From NCBI GenBank assembly GCA_032718475.1, contig JAUCBJ010004437.1, positions 22,939 through 86,938 on the forward strand: DNA of 64,000 nucleotides, in the 5' to 3' direction. Position 1 is the stretch's first letter. Every line of letters begins with the position of its first letter. Position numbers and translations under genes: made by a program. The DNA is from Nemertoderma westbladi (Eukaryota > Xenacoelomorpha > Nemertodermatida > Nemertodermatidae). Positions 49,473-60,913 of the stretch are shown piece after piece. Under the pieces are notes generated by a model. It searched no databases, was not told the DNA's origin, and saw only the letters and a program-made list of their open reading frames with translations.

Positions 49473-49955
49473 TAGTGGGTGTGTGGAACCCGTTCCAACC
49501 AGTAGAGGGTGCCTGGAACCCGTTCCAACCCGTAGCGGGTCCGTTACAACCACTATAGGAGAGACTTGTAACCTGCGACCTACGAATCTACAACTTTTAT
49601 AGTTCCTTTGACTTCTGATTCATTATGAAACTGTATTTCTTTACAAATATGTTTTTATCTGTTTCTGTAACTCGCATATTAGAGGTTGTTTATCGTTCCT
49701 CACAATATGTTAAATGCTTGATAACGATAGTGTTCCGTTGTACCGCCCTTTACTGTAAGTTGATGTCCAACTAGGGTTTTGCAGATGATACATTTTAATG
49801 TTTTGAAATTACCAAACTTAAATGGTTAAAATATAATTATAGATATAGTATTGACATTGACAATATTAGTTTTTGTTGAAAAGGTAACATTATTGACAGC
49901 TATAAATTAGTGCAATATAAGCGAATATAATATAGTAGCAATATAATATGTAACA

Positions 49956-50103
49956 CTGCCGTGCAATGTAAAAAGACCGTAAGTCGCATTTTTCCAAAAT
50001 TCACCTTTTCTGGGTCTAAAAAATAAAAAAAAACTAAAAACTAATTTGCGTTTTACTCGAAATGACTTTTTGTGACTTGCGTTCTTTTTACATTGCACGG
50101 CAG
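49956..50103. mobile_element. Small 148-bp MITE
   Basis: The terminal inverted repeat ctgccgtgcaatgtaaaaag is perfect and extends imperfectly for another 10 bp. It lies about 480 bp downstream of the SR-protein stop. No target duplication is clear. Confidence 0.75.
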
Positions 50104-50703
50104 AACAGTAGATGGCCATAAACAAAAATAACTGTTTAAGTGGTGGCAAAAAAAGTAGACTTTTTTGTCGAGCGTAGCGAAACAAATAAGAAAGTATATA
50201 AGACAAAAAATGTTACTTTTTGCGATTTTTTGCGATTGTATTATTAGGTATTTGGTAGACATTATGACATTTTAATATACTGTAGTATGTGACAAACGGT
50301 CAGAGACCCACAACATCAGCATCGGCCGCTAGGAGGCGTTAAAAATTATACCGCTAGTTTTTTTATTTATTTAAGAATATTACATAAACTCGCAGAGTTG
50401 CAGAGGACGGTCACTTTAATTTCCAATTCACAATACAATATACAACTGTATACAAGTACAGACGATTAGGTATCGTTTTAGTACAATGAAAGCGAACCAA
50501 GAGGAAAGGGTTGTTGTTTGGCTGTAGCCTGTAGGTTACAGCCTGTTTATTGGTTCTGTATTAATAAAATAAAAGGGTTTACTGCATCCTGATTTAAATT
50601 CAATTATGAAATAGTGTTTAAAGTTGATTTAATACAGTAGAATAAGACGGCTACTACTACTACAGTATGTGTGCCCATGACCGGGATTTTTGGCATTAGT
50701 ATA

Positions 50704-51460
50704 CACCATGTCACAGAATATAGTGTCGTAATTCAGTGACAATTCATCTCCCGACCACTAACTGGGTGAGCCAGAATTTTTATTTTTGCTTTCAATCTTT
50801 ATAGCTACATGCGGTTTGTTGGTTGTTTGTTGGTACCAATGGAAAGCTGACCGTGCAAGGATTCCAAATATGTAAAAATATTTTAATTTGGTTGGGAAAT
50901 AGCTGAGATATGGGCATTCGAATTTTGCATGTATTTGCTTCCGCTGCAGGCCATTTATTCTATTAAATAAATACATCATATTCTGTAATTTTTGTTTATC
51001 CAAATACGTAGCTTGGCAACAATGCATTACATCTTCAATCATACTATTACGTAGCTATTCATACATTTAAAAAGTGTTCCAGAATATGGTTTATTTATTA
51101 AATAGAATAAAATAGCCTCGCGCAGGTGCAAAACCATACAACATTTGAACGCTCATATCTCAGCTATTATTCAACGAAATTCAAATTGTGTTACATATTT
51201 AGAATCCTTGCATGACCAGCTTTCCATAAGGTAGAAGAATAACTGCGGTGTAATTGGTGTAATATCGCTGGAGACACGTTTTTTAAACGCTTGTAGCTAA
51301 AGATTGAAAGCAAAAATAAAAATTCTGGCTCACCCAGGCAGTGGTCGGGAGGTGAAACTATCTCTGTTTCAAATTTCATGCAATCTCATTAAGATTTGTA
51401 GAAAAATTAGGGGGGGGGGGCGTGTCACTGAATTACGACACTATATTCTGGGACATGGTG
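50704..51460. mobile_element. TA-flanked inverted-repeat element, 757 bp
   Basis: The left end reads caccatgtcacagaatatag and the right end is its reverse complement with one mismatch. Both arms continue through gtgtcgtaattcagtgac. After an insert in the right arm, they continue again through cccgaccac and gtgagccagaatttttattt. TA lies on both sides (50702-50703 and 51461-51462), as in Tc1/mariner-type MITEs. No transposase is present. Confidence 0.8.
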
Positions 51461-51724
51461 TAGTACAGTAAGTATGCCCAAATTAAAATAATTTAAAGTT
51501 ATTAATCATATTTGATTATCGGTTTATATCATGAGGTTTCTTGTTCTAGAACAAATAATTGACCCTCTGACAGTAAGATGGTAGGTAGTAATTTTGATTT
51601 TGTGTTAACTAGTACTTTATATTAGGTAGTGAAAAAAGTCATAATTGAAAACATTTTACCAACTTTTTCTTGTGAAAATGTCTCTTATTATAAATTTATA
51701 AATTATAAAGTGCGGTATTTTAAA

Positions 51725-54325
51725 ATTATGGTGTAAATGGCCAAGGAAGGACGGAGGGGAATGCTCACAAAACTATAAACTGCTCCAGGTGCTGTCAATG
51801 GTCCATCGAAGTATAAACGTGAATAATGATCGCCGTAAACCTGTTGATAATTAAGCAGATTTCCCACTTTAAAATTCCATCCATATTCTTAGAACGCTAA
51901 ATGTCCGATGGAAGTTCCTTGAACATTATTGATACCGCTAGGCGTAGTAGCGTACATGGTTCAGAAAAATCCTCGACCTTTCGCCCAAGGTGCTATCAAC
52001 TGTGTGTCGACGAATGGATATGGAATATTATCCATATTTATAAAATCGTTCTGAAGATCTCCATAGATCGCTGAACTGAGTTTAATAATTATTTCGTTGA
52101 ACAACATCTCGAGCACAGGTTGGGGAAGCATAGATCCATCTATTCCCATAGCTGGTTTCCATTCTGTGTCATTGACATAACGCTATGCGAGTTAAACTGT
52201 CCATGTCGGAGTCTCTTTTGGGTCTCTGTGAGGGTTTCAAAAAAGAGTATTCGATTGCATCAGGCAAGCGCGAGTGAAGATGTGCATAGAACCGGCTAGT
52301 CCTAGAATGTGGATCAATCGAGTTATCCCGAGTTCTCCAACAGGAATACTGCCTTGATCATCATATGTCACAACACCATACATTTCAATAATGTTTCAAG
52401 TTATATTCCATTCAGCTGTGGCTCTTTCCAAAGTCATATCCACAGGATGCCATAATGTCGCTCTGTCGCAGGCGTTAGGTAGATCACTATATTTTAAATA
52501 ATGCGTCGTGTGTGTATTTTCTTCCCCCTAGCATTGTGCTTCCTCGAATAACACGTCCCAGTTCGAATGGACTAATTGGGTTTTGATGAATCCATTGAGG
52601 TTGTACGGAGGGAACGCATCATTCTCTATTCTGGCAACATTGTATGGTTTTCGGAATAAGTTTGATTTAATTAACTGATCATGGTCAAGATGTATTTAAA
52701 GCTGCTACAGCTCAACGAGATCAAGGGGATTTATCAAAGGAAGAAACCTTAGGCTGTGTGTAGGATCTTCGGGTTTCACCATGTCATATTGCGCTAAATA
52801 ATCTTTGATCCCGTAAAATGAGTTTTGTAAGGGTTTAGCTCTCATATTAACCTTTTTACCATACGACGGACAAGGTCTGCTTGGTTGTTCGGAGTTTCAA
52901 CGAGAATACCATCTACACGAGCAGTTTCGATCGGGGATAATCTCGCGAGATCGCAAATCGGTACGGACTGGTTGAGGTTGCGCAGTGGCAAAGAGTTGAT
53001 TGCTGAACTGAGGGATCATCGAGGGGTGGATGATGGTTTTAGAATAGAGGTCAGTCATGAGTACCTGAGTTTCAGGTTGCACTAAAGCTGCTTCCTCTCT
53101 CTCGTCCATTTCAATATGTTTCTCATCGAGCTGATTCCCCTCTTCCTGTCTCCGAAACCGATCGCCCAAAAACTCTTGTAGCGAGTATGTATGCCGAAGT
53201 TCAATATCCCTTTCCAGTTCTTCAATTTCTCCATCAAACTGAGTTAAAGAGTGTTCTCTCACAGCTTGTACCTGATGATGTAATTTGCATTTGTCTAAGA
53301 CATCGTGAGTTCCCTTTCCGATCTTTTGACAGATCGCTTCAAGTGCATTCTTTACTTCACTTTCTTCCACTTCAGTAACAGGTTGGATTGGTGCCAAACC
53401 AGGCCAATTATACGGGTTGACAGGGGAGATCATATTTCCTCATCCCAATCCGGCTAGGTATGTAGGGCGAATATCCAAGGAACCGATTCGCCACAAATTA
53501 ATTGTTCAGGTAAAACCAGATCTTTGAACAGAGAGTATGACTCAGGAGTGTCAGTTATACTTAGAGGATCGAGAGTTTGTGGTCGCACCGAGGGGTGAGG
53601 GAGTCTGACTGAGTATTCCGGAACTCTGATCATAGGTTTACTTTAGGATCGTTTGAGTCGAGCGATCGTGGGTTGCACGTCGAACAAGTTTCGCTCAACA
53701 CTCCCGTAAGTATAGCGCGTGGAACTATGTGTAGCGCAACGTCTCCGCGGGTGCTTATATTGTTCTGTTTGTTGATTGGGTCTAGGGAATTCGTCACAAT
53801 AATACCAAAGATGCACATCTTGTAGGTGAAATGCTGGTGACCTTTCCCCCGTTTTACAGTATTCTTCCATCTGTTCGAAGTTGTCCGGTACAAAAGGTAG
53901 TGGTTGATTCGCCGTAAGGAACATCATAGTAAAATCGAATCGTTTGAGTTCGATCATGGGTCAGGATGTATACCTTGAGCATATCGAGTTTCCAAGTTCT
54001 ATTGACTAGCGTTGTTGAGATAAGTTTCTCGCAGGAACTACAAATATTCGTAAAAGTTCGTGCATTTGTCAGGTTCTTCTACATCTTCTCTTTCGAGACG
54101 ATTTCTAATAGAGTTTTCATGGTCGATCCGCAGCTTGTCATTTCGACTCCGTTGTGCATGAAATTTGAATAGAATCATCTTCGTTTCCGTATCCAAATCA
54201 TCAGTATCGTGTAAATCGATAGGATGACCAGTAGTTAGGAAATCCATATACGTACCATTTCGATGAGTATAGCGAGAGGTGAATTTTCTATAATCTAATT
54301 CATGCTTAAGCTGTTCCTCAGTCAT
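51725..54325 (-). pseudogene. Decayed multi-gene fragment homologous to the extra ORF of element A
   Basis: Frames at 54325-54038, 53957-53643 and 53433-52897 together parallel the 376-residue ORF of A and its broken 3' part. Shared words are SRYTHRNGTYMDFLTTGHPI, the NSIRNRLEREDVEEPDK segment, FVPDNFEQMEEYCK, PRPNQQTE.YKHPRRRC and then coiled-coil sequence ending NQLDEKHIE. Further minus-strand reading frames continue to about 51725 (for example 52149-51961, with AIYGDLQNDFINMDNIPYPF). They have no counterpart in A. Several frameshifts and stops break the set. I cannot name the family. A remnant of a virus-like or mobile element with more than one gene is one possibility, but that is inference. 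Confidence 0.65.
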
Positions 54326-54339
54326 CGCCCATTGGTGGT

Positions 54340-55620
54340 TTGATGTTTTTCGAAAAAAATTGTTAGCATACTTTCAATATATGGGATACCTGATGAAATT
54401 ATTGCAGCAATCAGATCAGTATACGATGGTTCGACAACATTTGTGTCTACTGTTGACGGTGACACAGAACCATTTGAAGTGTTATGGGGCGTCCTCCAGG
54501 GAGACACATTTGCACCATTCTTGTTCATAATTGTGGTTGACTATGTTCTACGCATGTCCTTAGATCATCATAATGATGATGGGGTGATGATAACTCCACC
54601 TACTGGCTCCAGAAGTCGAGGAAATCCTGCCAAGTACCTAACTTATCTTGGCTTTGCTGATGACTTAGGAGTACTCTCAGAATCACTTGAGAGAGCCCAA
54701 CGGCTCCTCAGCTAATTAGAACATGCTGCTTCTAGTGTTGGTCTTTTTATTAACTCCAGAAAGACCAACATTTTGACAGTTAACTTTGAAAGTCCTCAGC
54801 AAGTCTCTGATCGGATGAGCATAAGCTCACAGGATGGTATGCTTGAGCATGTGGACGACTTCTGTTACCTGGGATCATGGATCCGGAAGTCAGGTGAGGA
54901 CTTTCGAATATGTAAGGGAGAGGCATGGGCAGCCTTGAATAGGCTTTCCAGGATTTGGAAGTCACATAGAATTAATCGAAAACTTAAGGTCAGATTATTT
55001 AGAGCAGCAGTATTTCCAGTACTCCTCTATGGCGAATATGTAAGGGAGAGGCATGGGCAGCCTTGAATAGTCTTTCCAGGATTTGGAAGTCACATAGAAT
55101 TAATCGAAAACTTAAGGTCAGATTATTTAGAGCAGCAGTATTTCCAGTACTCCTCTATGGGAGTCCATGTTGGGCTCTAACTGCTGAGGACACCAAATCT
55201 CTGGAAGGCACATTCACAAGAATACTACGCCGGGTTCACTGTGTCAAGTACAATACACACATCTCCAACTACAGTAGACACTATATAACATTTGAGGTGC
55301 TTCATTGGTTCCACCATGCTTGACACTAGAACAAAATCGCCTCCGCTTTGCAGGAGATTGCATTCGGCGTGAGGACCAGCCAGTGCATAATCTTGTACTT
55401 TGGCAGCCTCATGGAGTGAATAAGCATGGTGGACAGCCCATGACTTTCTTGAGACTCTTCTTAAAGGACACTGGCCTTGAAGATGCGGATGATATAGCAA
55501 ATGTCATGGGTGATAGGGAGTTGTGGCGGCGCAATTTTGTCGACAAACCGGCACAGCATTCTTAAAAATGCAATTATAAAAAAAATAAAACTGCAATGCA
55601 CCATACCGAACCTACTGTAG
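54340..55620 (+). pseudogene. LINE reverse-transcriptase fragment with 3' end
   Basis: RT motifs are visible: GVLQGDTFAPFLFIIVVDYV, then LGFADDLGVLS (the catalytic FADD). A tail follows with CYLGSWI, AWAALNRLSRIWKS and VFPVLLYG. The end encodes HGVNKHGGQPMTFL and NFVDKPAQHS. A stop at about 54714 and a direct duplication of about 127 bp (54909-55035 against 55036-55162) break the frame. The 3' tail ends in (tag)n at 55616-55640. Shorter copies are at 33546 and 38930. It is a non-LTR retrotransposon; the clade is uncertain. Confidence 0.87.
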
Positions 55621-55640
55621 TAGTAGTAGTAGTAGTAGTA

Positions 55641-56270
55641 CAGTAGAATGTAGTGAACTGGCTATATTACGATGGCTTTGTTTCAATACCCAGTACAAAG
55701 TATTGCTTGTTTTTTCTCAGTACTGATTTGTTATAGGTACACTTCCCTCATAATTTTTAAGGTAGCTAGTTTTTGCTATTTCTTTAAATGGATATGTTCT
55801 AGAATATGTTAGTTATGTTATTTAAAAAAATGAATAAAAATTGTTATAGAACAAGTATTGTTGTGTTCTAGAATATTTTTAAAAATAATAAAGAAAATAA
55901 TGTATTATTTTCTTTATTGTTAAATTATCTAGAACATCTTAGCTATTCAGAACTAGATTTAAAAAATGTTCTACTGCATTTAGTTTGCATAGTGCAATAC
56001 AACCCAACCCCAAATAAACCTACTGTAAACAAACATAGAAGGCCTACGTACTTGTAGAGTTGTGAATCTTTGTGTATAATCTTCTTATTTAGCTATAATA
56101 TTCTTAGCTATAAATTTTAGCTACAGAAAAACTACTGTCCTAGGAGATATAAATGCAACTTCATTAATTAAAAATATATCTCTTAACTATAAAATCTCTT
56201 AGCTATAAAATAAACAACTAATTTATAATAGCAAATTACTGTATATCAAATACCTTCAAATATCTTCACA
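55641..56270. other. A+T-rich intergenic sequence
   Basis: No gene or repeat is recognised. It should hold the promoter of the following gene. 'tataaaataaacaactaatttataatag' near 56203-56230 is TATA-like, about 90 nt before the ATG. Confidence 0.35.
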
Positions 56271-56309
56271 ATGCAATTATTCCCGCGAAATGCAATGCAG
56301 GAAGTAGTC

Positions 56310-57086
56310 ATGTGGATGTATGCTTTAATCTTCATTCATTCATTGTTATCATATGTTGCTGCGTTTGAAATAACACCGGTGCCGGTTGTAGAGTGTAAAT
56401 CAGGTTGTCCTGCTATCATCACTAGTGCTGGTGGTAGCGGGGTGTGCCATTCTTGTGAAATCAATGGCGAAGAGAGATTTGAATGTCCGAAGGATTACCC
56501 GGAATTGCTTGACTATCAAGCAAAATGTAAGGAATTAACGGATGAACTATGGGGAGATGCAATGACAACGATCATTATTGTAGTTATAGTCGTGGTGGTG
56601 GTTATCATTTTGAGTTGCATAGGGGTCGGCGTTGGATGTTGCTTGTATAGTAGAAGTAGACGTCGTCAACGAATGCTGATACACATGCAGCAAGGACAAG
56701 GGGGTATGATGATGGGCCAAAGAATGGGGTCACCTGGTATGGGTGTACCAGGGATGGTGGCCCCAGGGATGGGGGCACCAGGGATGGGTGCACCAGGGAT
56801 GGGGGCACCTGGGATGGGTGCACCAGGGATGGGGGCACCAGGGATGGGTGCACCAGGGATGGGTGCACCTGGTATGGGGGCACCAGGGATGGGGGCACCA
56901 GGGATGGGTGGACCAGGGATGGGTGCACCAGGGATGGGGGCACCAGGGATGGGTGCACCAGGGATGGGGGCACCAGGGATGGGTGCACCAGGGATGGGGG
57001 CACCAGGGATGGGTGCACCAGGGATGGGGGCACCAGGGATGGGTGCACAAATGATGGGGGCACCAGGAAAGGGGGCACAACAATGA
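56310..57086 (+). CDS. Small single-pass membrane protein with PGMGA pentapeptide tail, paralog 1 (258 aa)
   Basis: An in-frame ATG lies upstream at 56271. I prefer 56310 because the next residues MWMYALIFIHSLLSY match the start of the paralog at 59891 and form a good signal peptide. The short ectodomain (about residues 19-90) has six Cys (C...C, CHSC, CP, CKE), probably disulphide-linked. A very hydrophobic transmembrane segment follows (about 98-125, TTIIIVVIVVVVVIILSCIG), then a basic stop-transfer stretch SRSRRRQR. The cytoplasmic tail is about 20 copies of PGMGA encoded by a 15-bp DNA repeat. The layout (Cys-rich outside, one span, Pro/Gly repeat tail) recalls Shisa-type adaptors, but I see no decisive motif. 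AATAAA lies at 57220-57225. Function unknown. Confidence 0.8.
   Translation: MWMYALIFIHSLLSYVAAFEITPVPVVECKSGCPAIITSAGGSGVCHSCEINGEERFECPKDYPELLDYQAKCKELTDELWGDAMTTIIIVVIVVVVVIILSCIGVGVGCCLYSRSRRRQRMLIHMQQGQGGMMMGQRMGSPGMGVPGMVAPGMGAPGMGAPGMGAPGMGAPGMGAPGMGAPGMGAPGMGAPGMGAPGMGGPGMGAPGMGAPGMGAPGMGAPGMGAPGMGAPGMGAPGMGAPGMGAQMMGAPGKGAQQ
56725..57055. repeat. 15-bp tandem repeat encoding PGMGA
   Basis: About 20 copies of gggatggg(g/t)gcacca are present. Third-position g/t alternates between adjacent copies in places, indicating expansion by dimers. Confidence 0.93.
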
Positions 57087-59890
57087 TGACACGAGTATCA
57101 TTTCACTGTCTGCTACCAGCTTACCCGGCGCATCCGCAACTCTTAAGACAGTCCCAACTCTTAACTACAGTATTTAATTAAACCATGTAGGCCTAGCACT
57201 TAACTATCATTCAAAGATAAATAAATTATATTCGATGTTTATATGTGAAAAAAATATATGCAGTTTATAACTAACGTCGTCTTTTTTTACATTCGAAAGT
57301 GTTTGTCGATTTTGTCGGTGGTGAGAAGGTCGATATTGTTGTAATCTGATTCCAGAATGTATCTCTAGTTGAATATCAACCTAACTTCTCACTCGCACTG
57401 AAGTTCGGCCAGGGAACCTGCTGTCGGAAGAACCGGTCGAGAAATATGGATGAACCCAGAGGAAGTACCTTGAATAAGAATGGTTGTGTGACTTACAACG
57501 TATTGTTTCTGGTATCAAATAGTCATGTTATCTTACCAATACACTAATAATGTTATCGCAACTAAGTTGCGAACAACGTTCAAACCAATAACTAAAGCAA
57601 ATATGCCAATAAAGGGTTAGCGGTAAAGAGGTGATATTTAATACAGAAACTACAATTTACGAATGAGCTCTACTGTACATCCAATATGGACATGTTAAAT
57701 ACACCAATAATATCAATCATACCTGGTTAATCTACCATTAGCACATTTAACTTTTTTTTGGGTACAGCTTTTGCAAAGTCGGCAACGACGTCTAGGTGGG
57801 ATCGAACGGGTGACCTCCGAGTTGGAAGTCTGACACTCTAACCATTCAGCTAGCGGCTCAGGTGAAATATAGACCTGGAAATACTAACTGATACCTTGTA
57901 TGTCCGCAATATACCTCATCATGGCTTCCCATCTGTCATCTACCCCTATTAGTACTAAAATGAAGGCACCTATACACTTTTTGGTGATCCCTGCGATTCC
58001 ATTGCCGCTAAGCATAACACTTGAGAGTCCAATGGTGTGCCTATGTATATCTTAATGCCGTTTTATAGGGCTCCTCCATAGTAGGCTTCGTGGCTTTAGA
58101 CTTCCTATCTTTATAACAACGATATATAGGGTTTCTTCTTTGTAGACTATGTTTCTTTAGACAGCCTCTCTTTAAAGCGGTAAAGGATATCACAAAAAAT
58201 ACAGAAAGAATTAAAAAGATGCTCAATGCTCATTCGTCCTGAAATAGTCAATTTAGTAGGTGTGAAGTATAAAAACCTTCAAAGTAGATTGAAAATATTA
58301 TCGAGATATTGCAGAATATTGCATTGGATATGAATATTGGATATTATAAATCTCAATATAATATATTGAATATTGGATAATATGGATAAGTATTGCATTG
58401 GATAAGGCCAAGTCAACTCTACTGTTTACTGCAATGGAAGACTGAATCGGCCTATCTTTTTGTGCACCAACTCGATAACAATATTACACTACTGTTACTT
58501 TTAATGGGTTTTCACTTAATAGAATCTAATTACTGTAGATAATTGCTAGCAGGTGGAATAATAAGCCTGTTATAGATTATCTAAGGATATCTGAAGCATC
58601 GCTTTTAGTAGTCCCTATATGGCTTCACACTTCAATATTATGTACAGCCGGCCTGCACCTCTTGCGGAATATCCCAAGAACTAAGAATCACTCCAGTCCT
58701 AATTAGAAGATGTCTACATACACTAAATCAATGATTGCAATTGCAATGATTATTGATTCTGTGGCATAATTTAGTGATATGCATAAATTGTGACACGGTG
58801 ATGTTGAGTTGAACATTACAAAACCTTTTAATACTGTATCTTTAACATTATTTTCTCTACTACTTTTGAAGGTGGTTCTACACCGACGAGTATATTCCTG
58901 ACGAAGTGGCATAAATAAAAGTATAAATCGAATATACAGTCCCAATCCCAATAAGCATTAACTTGGTCGTTTTGGCGGCCAAAATGACCGCAATCGCCAA
59001 AAAAATGTAGTGTATTCCTATGGGCTGTTTGGTCGTTTTGGCTAAGCGATTTAACTATAGTCCAGCCAAGTCCAGACAGCCCGTCTCCTTGGCCATCCAT
59101 TTGGTTGCTCTGACTAAATGTCGGCTTGCTTTCATTTTTATTATTGACAGATTGCTAACTTACCTGAAGCTGAGTCGGGCCTTCTAGAAATTATTTGATT
59201 ATCTCTGTAAAGCAAAGTTAAATAGAATAAAAGGCATTCAGCAGCACGGGATTGGAGGCTGACTGGAGGCTGAAACAAAAACAAGATTTACAGTAGAAAT
59301 TATGATATTGGGAGAGTTCTAGAAAATATAATTTGCTGCAATCTTGGACGTATTTGTATTCTCCTCCTTACATTTAGAAAAGCTACAAAAATTTGTTTTA
59401 GCTACCGGATTTACATTACTTAATGTTCACTCTTTTAAATTATTTTTTTATATCTCAACCGATAGTGTTTTTTAATTTTTATGATTACAATTTTATATTT
59501 ATTTTTAAGCCCTCTGAAACTACCTCATGAGAGCGCTATATAAATAGTTAAAATAGCTAAATAATAGTAATAATAATACAAGAAGTAACAAAAAGTAACA
59601 AAAAGTAAGTAGGCCTACAGAACCAGTATCTAAACTACTAGCCGGAGCTCATTAAATTTTTAAACAGATACCACAAAATTTGTTAACTTACTTAGCAAAG
59701 AAGTTACAATTACGTATATTAACCTAATAATTACCTTGAATTACCTTTAATTGCAGAAAATACCTTTTTATTACCATAGTTACAGTACATAGCTGCTATA
59801 ATACAGTATAATGTACGGTACATCACTTTGGTTGTAATATTTTTCTGCATTTACAACTACCGGTAATTTATTACCAATATATTAGTAATA
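57087..59890. other. Intergenic sequence between the two paralogs
   Basis: Apart from the tRNA-like piece at 57780-57862 I recognise no gene. A (at)-rich tandem 'gatattgcagaatattgcattggatatg' lies near 58300-58400. Confidence 0.45.
57785..57862 (-). repeat. tRNA-derived sequence (tRNA-Gly-like, SINE or pseudogene)
   Basis: The minus strand has an A box (tagctgaatggttagagtg), an anticodon-loop-like cttccaa and a B box (cgttcgatccc) at tRNA spacing. The anticodon and T stems do not pair properly, so it is not called as a functional tRNA. Confidence 0.6.
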
Positions 59891-60481
59891 ATGTGGATTT
59901 ATACTTTAATCTGTATTGATGTACTTTTGTCATATATTTTTGCAAATGATATAAAAAATAAGATGAATTGTCCGAAAATCCCTGGGTTTGGCATCTTCGA
60001 ATGCAATAATCAATGTGCTAGCTCAAAAGAAGAAGCAATTCGCTTAAACAAAACATGTAATGCGAATAATCAGGGGGTGGCAGTGTTGTTCACAGAGAGC
60101 GTCACACTCATCATTGTACTTGTGATAGTGGCCATCATCTTGGGAGTCGTCGGAATTTGCGAAAACAAGAGACGTAATCGGCGACGCAGACTGAAGCGAA
60201 TGCAATACGGACAAGATGGGATAATAATGGGGATGGGACAAGGGATGGGTGCAACGGGGATGGGGGCACCAGGGATGGGGGCACCAGGGATGGGTGCACC
60301 AGGGATGGGGGCACCAGGGATGGGTGGACCAGGGATGGGTGCACCAGGGATGGGTGCAAATGGGATGGGTTCACCAGGGATGGGGGCACCAGGGATGGGG
60401 GCACCAAGGATGGAGGCTCCAGGGATGGAGGCACCATGGATGAGGGCACCAGGGATGGGGGCACAAATGATGGGGCAGTAG
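59891..60481 (+). CDS. Small single-pass membrane protein with PGMGA tail, paralog 2 (196 aa)
   Basis: This gene starts with a signal peptide (MWIYTLICIDVLLSYIFA). A short ectodomain with four Cys follows (NCPKIPG, FECNNQC, KTCNAN) and one potential N-glycosylation site (NKT). Then come a membrane span (about 78-98, TLIIVLVIVAIILGVVGI), a basic KRRNRRRRLKR stretch and about 15 degenerate PGMGA repeats ending GAPGMGAQMMG, like paralog 1. It lies about 2.8 kb downstream of paralog 1 in the same orientation: a tandem duplication. The ectodomains have diverged much more than the tails. AATAAA lies at 60908-60913. Expressed status and function are unknown. Confidence 0.78.
   Translation: MWIYTLICIDVLLSYIFANDIKNKMNCPKIPGFGIFECNNQCASSKEEAIRLNKTCNANNQGVAVLFTESVTLIIVLVIVAIILGVVGICENKRRNRRRRLKRMQYGQDGIIMGMGQGMGATGMGAPGMGAPGMGAPGMGAPGMGGPGMGAPGMGANGMGSPGMGAPGMGAPRMEAPGMEAPWMRAPGMGAQMMGQ
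60245..60470. repeat. 15-bp repeat encoding PGMGA, paralog 2
   Basis: The same gggatgggggcacca unit as in paralog 1 is present, about 15 copies, several with substitutions toward the 3' end. Confidence 0.9.
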
Positions 60482-60514
60482 GAAATGGGGAACCAGATAC
60501 TTGGGCACCCGGGA

Positions 60515-60725
60515 TGAGAGCACCAATGGGGGCAGCTCAATGGGAGCACCAATGGGAGCGGCTCAATGGGAGCACCAAGGGGGTGGCTCAATGGGAGCAC
60601 CAGGGGGCGGCTCAATGGGAGCACCATGGGGGCGGCTCAATGGGAGCACCAATGGGGGCAGCTCAATGGGAGCACCAATGGAGGCAGCTCAATGGGAGCA
60701 CCAATGGGGGCAGCTCAATGGAAGG
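60515..60725. repeat. Second G-rich tandem array after the stop of paralog 2
   Basis: Units of 'agctcaatgggagcaccaatgggggc' (about 24-26 bp) recur about nine times. One frame continues open to 60857 with SMGAP words. This looks like a former extension of the repeat tail, now beyond the stop. Confidence 0.8.
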
Positions 60726-60913
60726 GGGATTAGGAATGGGAGGAGGGGAATAGTGGGTCCAGTAATTATATATTGCGTTGATAATCCAAAGATAACTTCA
60801 TACAATAACAACCACAGAACATATGTAGTAGAGTCGGGGAGTTTAGTAGAGAGATAAACGTATTTATGTAGTAGGCCTAAGTCTCAGTTTATATTGCTTT
60901 TTTTAAAAATAAA

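Noticed and set aside
56605-57101. Minus-strand and second plus-strand frames over the PGMGA repeat
   Set aside because: A 15-bp repeat without stops is open in several frames; only the frame with signal peptide and membrane span is meaningful.
57785-57862. Functional tRNA-Gly gene
   Set aside because: A and B boxes are good but the anticodon and T stems do not pair; better called a tRNA-derived repeat.
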